Below are positions 58,168 through 64,000 of a stretch of 64,000 nt of DNA, in pieces. Source of the DNA: Gracilariopsis chorda (lineage: Eukaryota; Rhodophyta; Florideophyceae; Gracilariales; Gracilariaceae); contig NBIV01000008.1 of NCBI GenBank assembly GCA_003194525.1, positions 186,001-250,000 of the forward strand, written 5' to 3'. Numbering within the stretch: the first letter of the stretch is position 1; the number at the start of each line of letters is the position of its first letter. Under the pieces are notes generated by a model. That model was not told the DNA's origin. It saw only the letters and a program-made list of their open reading frames with translations, and searched no databases. The position numbers and the translations under genes were made by a program.

Positions 58168-58700
58168 TCACTTCTCCACAGCAGCCTTCAACGCCTGTTG
58201 AAGCACGGGGGTCAACACGCCCGCACGCCGGCACACCTCGGACATGTCATCAATTTTCAGGTGAGTAAAGCCGTGAAGCTTCGCAGCGAGCCGGCGACAA
58301 ACTTTGCCGTCTGTATAATTCTCCTGTAGAGCCTTTGAAGTTGCATTCTCAAGAAGGCTGCGATAGAAATGGAAGTAAGAACGAATGGATTCGTCGGAAT
58401 TCGGCACTACAAGTAGCCTCGTTCTTATGGTGTCCTCAGGGTCACCTAGAAGGCGTGAGCTATATGTCTGGAGGCTTAACTGAGATTCGGCAAGTACTCC
58501 TTTTGGAAGGACAAGAAGCGGGTCTTTGCCTAGCAGGTTGCCTTTTTGCATTAGATCGTTCCCTAAAAGCAACAAACCATCCACGTCTACCATATAAAAT
58601 GGAATTGGCACCTGCCGACATTCAACGTCTACTACTGGAAGGTCCTAAATTGCAAACACAATACGGGCGTCATCACAGTTGGTTCCGTACCCATAGTAGA
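58168..58700 (-). pseudogene. Copia protease end and GAG-pre-integrase zinc domain
   Basis: VPIPFYMVDVDGLLLLGNDL fits the C-terminal strand of the aspartic protease. The far end, LAAKLHGFTHLKIDDMSEVC and LQQALKAAVEK, then after a stop TTCKRTGRPLS, fits the pre-integrase zinc domain (H-x3-H...C-x2-C); here the last cysteines are partly lost. Confidence 0.7.
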
Positions 58701-58972
58701 AGGGTTCTCGGTGCAGTGGGCGAAGTTTGAAGGGTATTCGGAGTGCCGAAGCTACAGTGACAGCCCATTGAATGCCCCCAACATTTCGGGGCACCCGACA
58801 TCAACAACTGGGTTGGGGTCATCCCTCCATGGAATGGACCGCTTGGCTCCAGGGCGAACGATTAGGCTTGATTGCTGTTCGAGGGCGTAGAGCACTTGCG
58901 AAGAAACGCATCACAACTCTTCTTCTTGTCTGTGTATCCCTTGGCCGGACGATGCATCTTATCAATGTAGGT
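58701..58972 (-). pseudogene. Copia gag-protease junction, decayed
   Basis: Minus-strand frames are short; by position it should hold the protease N-terminus, but no DSG/DTG motif was readable. Confidence 0.35.
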
Positions 58973-58977
58973 CTCCC
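58973..58977. repeat. Target-site duplication CTCCC, left copy
   Basis: Matches CTCCC at 59867-59871 on the other side of the solo LTR. Confidence 0.88.
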
Positions 58978-59866
58978 TGTAGTGAACGCCCTTCTCAAAG
59001 GGGGGGATTCCAGGCACTGGTTCATAATTTCCGATACATCGGGGATGGCACTTACTACACTGTTATGAACAGGAGCAATGTGGCGACAGTGGGCATACAC
59101 GTGGTGCACGGCATAGCCGGAATGCGCCGTGGCAACGGCTCGCTCACGTGTCACACGGGTGGTGGTACTGTAGTGGATACATGGTTAGAAATATTCTATT
59201 TATTTATTTATTTATTTAGTTATTACACTGGGTAGTCTACTGTACTTAGTGTAGCGGCAACCGCCGCTGCACCTCAGTAAACTTCCCCAACAAGGGTGTT
59301 CCTGCTTAGAATCTTCCCGAAGAAGGGTGTCTAACGAAGGACTTGGCTCTGAACATTCACGCCTTTGGCGGTACTCGACTCCACCACGGAGAGGTATCCC
59401 GTTGCATACGGTTTGTTCAACCCCCTTGCTCGCTTAACAGAACCCATTTCTGGGATACCAGTCTACTCACAGTTGTGGCTTCGCCGTGTATACGGTTTCA
59501 TCCGGCCCTGCCGATATCCATAGAGTCCCTCTTGTGACTCGGCCCCTTTTCACTCACTTCCCTATTCCTTTTCCTTTTCCTTTTCCCCTTTTTGGGTAGC
59601 CTCCGCTATCCACGGCTCACACCGACTCATTGTCGTGTGCGCCACCGTTTGGACTCGTGCCTCCTACTTGGAGCAATACACCGTGTGGACGGAGCTTCTA
59701 TGGTTTGCCAGCTACCCCTTCCTACGCAAGTCGTGAAGGCTGACCTCGGCTTACAACCGACCTAGTCGTGTCATCCCTGGAAGGGCTCTGCTACTGCGTT
59801 CACCTAGTGAGAGGAAGATCCTGAACGTCTTCGTGGTGTTCTCCCGTCGCCGGGAATTGCACCACA
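58978..59866 (+). repeat. Solo LTR nested in the copia element
   Basis: 889 bp, starts TGTAGTGAACGCCC and ends GAATTGCACCACA, a diverged relative of the element 2 LTR in plus orientation. Includes (TTTA)n at 59196-59218 and a CTTTTC-rich tract at about 59563-59594. Exact CTCCC duplication proves insertion after the copia element. Confidence 0.88.
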
Positions 59867-59871
59867 CTCCC

Positions 59872-61083
59872 CACCATTGAATGAGCAATCTTTCGAGTTT
59901 TGAAAAGGCTCTGGTGAACCGCAGTCCCAACAGAATCCATGAGTGCGTTTGTTTGGTCTCTAGGAACGACCGAAATTCCTGCTCTTGTCCTTAGAGGCCC
60001 CAGAAGACGAATATTTTCTCTTATATGTCTTCTAGGGACGTGAACTGGATGGGGAGGGCTTGTTGCGGGCTTCCGGCTCCGCCAAGCCAACTCCATAAGA
60101 CAAGAGTGCTTTTTGGACACGTTTCTGGACCATAGCTTCGATATAGTTTCGTGAAATCTCAGCTGAAGCCTACTTTGTCGCCGGGGAGAGAGACTAAAGA
60201 ATCGAAACGGCGTCATCCATCCGTAATACAACTCTTGGAGTGGAATATTCGGAGATCGCCTTGATATTTTCCGGCTTACTTTCTCTTTTCCTCTTAGGAA
60301 GACTAGCAGTTTGCAGCGCTAGCCTGTCTGAAATCTCGTTGATGTTCCTCCGATAATCCTGCAGAAGAGTTTTCAAAGACTGGTTTCGTTATCTTTGGGA
60401 ATTTCAATGGGTTCGAGCGTGCTGATAAGGGAGTTGGAAACCTCTCTAATCTTCTCGATGACCGAAAAACCTACTGTAATGCCGTCGACAACCACTTGTC
60501 CTTGATCTAGACGAGATTGGGCTTGCGACAAAAGCTAAAGAATTGCGTTGTGGACCGTATTCTCGGGTAGGTTGGCATTATTAATTAACATAATTGCCAA
60601 AAACTCTCCAATATGGCTGGAGGTCCCAAGTCCCGTATGAATAAGGTGCTTAGAAACCAATTCACGGAAGCGGTACACAAATGCAACCAAGTCTTCTTGC
60701 TTAAAACGACGAAAGCTAGAAACGTTGTTGAAAGAAGATATCAAACGATTAACCATAGCAATCGGAGCGTCCATGGCAATGAGTTCAACTATCTACTGAA
60801 CGTCCTGAATTTGGTCATCTTGGCCAAAGTCAGTTCGACCTCTTGCTTGAGCTTCTTCAACAATACTTTTCTGCGCCGGATGAAGACCTTGTTCCGCTAG
60901 AAGACGTCCAAGTAAGGGGAACATTGTTTTGTACCGTTTATCAGGACCCTTTTCCGCTGCTTTGCGGATCATGTCAACCCATTCAGATACATTTTGACGC
61001 CACTGAAGTACATCATAGGCACTTTCGAACCTTGGAACGTCGTGAAAATTTGGCATTGTAGACCAAGAGGGCTCTGGGCCCAT
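59872..61083 (-). pseudogene. Copia gag
   Basis: Frames 60793-61083 (starts MGPEPSWSTMPNFHDVPRFE, with YDVLQWRQNVSEWVDMIRKA), 60535-60774 (FKQEDLVAFVYRFRELVSKH, GEFLAIMLINNANLPENTV), 60194-60376 and 59872-60231 follow in order with frameshifts. The pattern FxxVPRFxG...W...V and the L-x-x-IL-x-x-LP block fit copia Gag. Basic C-terminus, no intact zinc knuckle. Confidence 0.7.
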
Positions 61084-61086
61084 AAC
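61070..61086 (-). promoter_or_regulatory. Half-tRNA(iMet) primer-binding site
   Basis: Minus strand GTTATGGGCCCAGAGCC directly abuts the 5' LTR. Its first 13 bases are complementary to the anticodon arm of eukaryotic initiator tRNA (CTGGGCCCATAAC, ending at about nucleotide 39), the site used by Drosophila copia. Confidence 0.8.
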
Positions 61087-61362
61087 TGAGCTAGCGTGTA
61101 GTAAAAGACGCGTGCGAAACGTGTGCAGTAGAGCCTTGTCGTCTCCAAGCGCCAGAAAACGTAATCGGGAGTAATCGTCCTCCCGCCTGCTCCCTCGCTT
61201 CCGGGCTCCTTCCCGGAGTGAGGCAGGCTTGACTTTTATTGTCCTGCAGAGGCTCAGCGAGCTGCTTGCGAGCAGCGCGAGCTCACAAAATTTCGCGTAA
61301 GGTTCGTAGTCGTCTTAGAGTAGCTTGCCGCAGACATGAGCTAAATATCCGTCTATTTCACA
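61087..61362 (-). repeat. 5' LTR of the copia element
   Basis: 276 bp; plus strand starts TGAGCTAGCGTGTAG and ends TCTATTTCACA, followed by GAGCC. Confidence 0.87.
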
Positions 61363-61427
61363 GAGCCACTGGGTCTCAACTGCCGCTTTTGTTTGAATAA
61401 GAATCCTCTTCAAAGAAAGACCACACT

Positions 61428-61790
61428 CTATCCGGCCATTTCTTCACTATTGATGGAACGCCAAGCCCATGTTTTTCTTGCGTATGCGAAAGCATCTCGT
61501 CTGGACTTGGAGCGTTTTCTACACCTCATGACAAAGTGATCAACGGGGTTTTCAACACTGTGCCTAAACTCTAGCGGGCAGTAGATCTTTCTATTTAACA
61601 AGTATGTAGAAACGGAGTGTAGCCCTGATGCATGTCCCACGAAAACCTGTGAAAGGGCCGTCTCTGGTATTCGAAGAGTGACCTGTTCTCCAAGTGATTC
61701 CAGTACCTTCTCAACTGGCGGTTGAGTAACAAAATCGAGCTCAAGCGGGAGGTATCATCTAGGCAACGAGTGATTGTATGCCGTGGGGTC
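61428..61790 (-). pseudogene. LINE (non-LTR retrotransposon) C-terminal fragment
   Basis: Minus frames 61595-61792 and 61428-61640 overlap. The latter reads VGHASGLHSVSTYLLNRKIY, CPLEFRHSVENPVDHFVMRC, the pattern that closes many non-LTR RT/RNase H proteins (L-x-GH-x-x-F-x-x-YL-x-R...C-x-C...E-T-x-x-HFLLxC). Only this end survives. Confidence 0.55.
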
Positions 61791-61804
61791 ACGGAAATTT
61801 TTCG

Positions 61805-62908
61805 TTAACACCCAAGAGTTTCACGGGCCGTACGCCAACGTTTCCGTCGATCTCCTACGCCGTTGCATCTTGTAATCACACCACCACATCCATTGATTGC
61901 CACGGTCGTTCTATCGAAACCAGCTGTAGTGGCCGCATCCGCAGCTGCATTCCCAACATAAGTTTTCCAGTACCAAGCCGCTGCCGCAAAACCACCCGAA
62001 GGCATACCAACGCGCTCAGGGGTCTCCTCAAATGGTCTACCCAATGCCGCTCCGGCGTTTCTGTAATTGGTTCGACCAGTCAGCTGAATCGGCCCACGTC
62101 CCTTGTATCTCCGTCCATCTCCGGGATTTAGGTTGCCAAGTCTTCCCTGGTATGCGGATCCATCCGCCAACTCTTCGAAATACAGTAAACCGTTTGATTC
62201 ATGACCCAGTTGCGCAACATATGCAGCTAGGCGATGACAAGTGGTGATCTCAGCGAAGTTGAGACTGTCAACAAAGTATGGGTACAAAGCACGGGCTCGG
62301 GTGGATGACACATGGCGGAATAGTTGTGTGAACTGATTCAAAGATATTAAAGCTCCGCGCTGCACGTTTGGTGCTGGGAGAGTTTCTGCAACGCAGCATA
62401 GAATACGTGAATTTCCTGGGCACAACCCGTTGAATGTACCACCGGTACACTTTGACCTGTCAATGCAGTGTCCACTCAGTCTATTATGTTCAGTTCGACA
62501 AGTTGCCCTGCTATTCGAAATATCAGGGGCGTCCGGGAGAAAGCCGGATGTGGGTATAGCACTGGTAGTTGACGGAGGTGTGGTAGAACGAACGCAGCAC
62601 TTCACATTAGTCGGTCCAGGACATAAGCCAGATAGGGTCGCAGCAGCACAACTAGCTCTCAGTTTGCACAGTCCATTGTTTTTGTCACAACCTGCACTCA
62701 ACACTCCAGCAGGTGCCGGACAACAGCGAATGTTTGAGGCGCCGGGGCATAATCCGGCTATGGTTGACTGAGAGCAATGATATCTGTTCGTATCTAGGCA
62801 AACGCCATCTGCTGCCCGGCAAACCTCCCATTCACCGGCTGCAGCTCTAGTTCTCACGAGCAAAACTATGAGAACGAAGACAGGGAATGTTTCACGGATC
62901 ATGTTCAT
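61805..62908 (-). CDS. Secreted GH19 hydrolase with three Cys-rich repeats
   Basis: 367 codons, single exon. Residues 1-24 form a signal peptide (hydrophobic VFVLIVLLV, Ala-rich end). Residues 30-63, 74-105 and 137-172 are three copies of a motif ending GLCPGxxNxxCC, with a Thr/Ser/Pro linker (107-133). Residues 188-367 are GH19-like: AAYVAQLGHESNGLLYFEEL (likely catalytic Glu 237, second Glu 245/246), GDGRRYKGRGPIQLTGRTNY, and a final Cys pair (341, 348). GH19 enzymes hydrolyse chitin or peptidoglycan; the closeness to short phage/bacterial lysins and the Cys repeats suggest a defence or wall-degrading exoenzyme. The ATG at 62908 is kept since the signal peptide follows. No disruption seen. 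Confidence 0.85.
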   Translation of the reverse strand: MNMIRETFPVFVLIVLLVRTRAAAGEWEVCRAADGVCLDTNRYHCSQSTIAGLCPGASNIRCCPAPAGVLSAGCDKNNGLCKLRASCAAATLSGLCPGPTNVKCCVRSTTPPSTTSAIPTSGFLPDAPDISNSRATCRTEHNRLSGHCIDRSKCTGGTFNGLCPGNSRILCCVAETLPAPNVQRGALISLNQFTQLFRHVSSTRARALYPYFVDSLNFAEITTCHRLAAYVAQLGHESNGLLYFEELADGSAYQGRLGNLNPGDGRRYKGRGPIQLTGRTNYRNAGAALGRPFEETPERVGMPSGGFAAAAWYWKTYVGNAAADAATTAGFDRTTVAINGCGGVITRCNGVGDRRKRWRTARETLGC

Positions 62909-64000
62909 GATTCAAGACGAAGCACAACTGATCTTGGAATGGTGTACCAACGGTACCAAAGGTAGTGCATGCAGGCAGAAACAGCTGGACTGGAACTCCC
63001 TGCAGTGAGCTGATAAGACAAGAGGCTGCTGCGCCCTTGTAAGGTACCGGCCCTCATGTCTGTGTTAGTTTTGGCGTTTGTCTTCATCGTTGCATATTGA
63101 CAACTCTTTCCCGATATAGAACTCCACTAGACAGGTCTTGTTGCCTCGACCATGACCTTGCATGAGTGATATACGTGGCATGCCCGCAGGTGGAGATGTT
63201 GCACTGGTGAGATAACTTTGAATCCCTTTAATTCAGGTGCACCAGGGGTACGGTTGGTGCCTACCTCTCGAGACATCGTGCCGCGGGGTAGATATGAGTG
63301 ACACAACGAGCATACAATAGCACCTCTCGATGGGAACGTTGTGAGTCTGGCACATTGAATGCAATTCCCAAACGCCTGAGTAAGGGTTATCTCTATACCG
63401 CTAGCGGTTGCTACCTTCGGTGGTCACGTTGCCGTTCTGCACAGAAGAGAAGAGCATAAACGAACATTTCAGTCTAAGGCACTCCCTCACTACGGAGTTC
63501 CGTGAAGAATAAGCATCCGTGGGCATTAGCGACTCTCAAGTCCAGTACGAGGATGAATAGTCTTCTTAAACACTAACATGCGTCCAATTTGATCTAGCAT
63601 TCAAGCAAGTATCTTCATAAACGGGTACATGTTACGAATGAAAGGCTAGTCCCACTTACACGGTAGCGATCTACCATCCACTTGGGATGGTAGATCAGGT
63701 GATGAGCTCGCCACGAAGTGCTAAAATTGCGAAAGGTGATTGTACTCCCTCTCTTTTTACGAACACGCACACACTAATTCCTCAAACCGCGGGGGTTTGC
63801 TAAGAACCCCAGTATCCTACAATACTTACTCCTATACCGCAGCCTCGAACTACAGATCAGTAGCCGTGCTACACTCACTGGGCTACATATGATTCGAAGA
63901 AAGTATTAGGTCCCGTAGGTGTCTTCAACCGCTGAAGCGTTTCGTTTCCGACGATTATCGCCCTCTTCTCTGCTCCTTTTCATTCATCCTCTAGAGATTG
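62909..64000. other. Upstream region of the GH19 gene, non-coding
   Basis: No gene recognised. It probably includes the GH19 promoter. A perfect hairpin lies at 63668-63696. Confidence 0.4.
63668..63696. repeat. Perfect 12-bp inverted repeat
   Basis: GATCTACCATCC, 5-nt loop ACTTG, GGATGGTAGATC. No T-run follows on either strand, so not an obvious terminator. Confidence 0.7.

Larger units (their letters stand above)
52653..61362 (-). mobile_element. Ty1/copia element with nested solo LTR and antisense ORF
   Basis: 276-bp LTRs at 52653-52928 and 61087-61362 (about 6% different), TSD GAGCC (52648-52652, 61363-61367). Minus-strand order gag, protease, integrase, RT, RNase H: integrase before RT marks copia. 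A broken antisense gene fills 53686-55249. A solo LTR (58978-59866) is inserted between gag and protease. Multiple stops make it inactive. Confidence 0.9.

Noticed and set aside
59196..59218. (TTTA)n run
   Set aside because: Simple repeat within the solo LTR; no further meaning seen.
63843..63886. tRNA-like sequence on the minus strand (TAGCCCAGTGAG as A box, AGTTCGAGGCT as B box, GAT in a loop)
   Set aside because: The boxes are about 22 nt apart, too close for a tRNA; no acceptor stem pairs. At most a truncated tRNA-derived fragment.

Overview
The window looks like a transposon-dense, gene-poor stretch of a nuclear eukaryotic genome. Evidence: chromodomain Ty3/gypsy, Ty1/copia, Helitron, PIF/Harbinger and LINE sequences, a JmjC histone-demethylase fragment, and an intronless secreted GH19 gene. 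A compact red alga is my best guess, but no single base proves the lineage. Only two stretches look like host genes: the JmjC fragment at the left edge (1-411) and the GH19 hydrolase at the right (61805-62908, minus).

Layout. 2.4-6.1 kb: decayed Helitron 1 (minus). 6.9-10.9 kb: copies of a modular GC-rich repeat around a PIF/Harbinger two-gene relic. 10.9-24.6 kb: Helitron 2 (plus), split by a 10.5-kb Ty3 chromovirus (element 1, 11693-22234, minus, TSD GTACT). 25.1-31.5 kb: a relic LTR, a tandem array of the modular repeat and remains of unknown small genes. 31.8-36.6 kb: an old DNA transposon with about 410-bp inverted ends. 38370-49903: young Ty3 chromovirus (element 2, minus, TSD ACATG, near-identical 807-bp LTRs). 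50.7-51.5 kb: related solo LTR in the opposite direction. 52653-61362: copia element (minus, TSD GAGCC) that itself carries a solo LTR (TSD CTCCC). Then a LINE fragment and the GH19 gene.

Most interesting feature. All three LTR retrotransposons, from two superfamilies, share one plan: gag-pol on one strand, and on the opposite strand a long ORF that starts near the 3' LTR and ends tail-to-tail with pol. In element 2 this antisense ORF is intact (595 codons, 39233-41020). A decayed, weakly similar ORF sits at the same place in element 1. The copia element has an unrelated, broken antisense ORF whose last 200 residues have a Cys...His-Asp layout like papain-fold proteases. I recognise no family for the Ty3 one.

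Second unusual feature. Element 2 and its LTR relatives are studded, coding and non-coding alike, with perfect micro-hairpins of the form CCNN-(2 to 6 nt)-N'N'GG. Several stems are kept by compensatory changes between LTR copies. Other points: a candidate -1 frameshift site at the gag/pol junction, one in-frame amber codon in gag, the same primer site in both Ty3 elements, and a classical half-tRNA-iMet primer site in the copia element.
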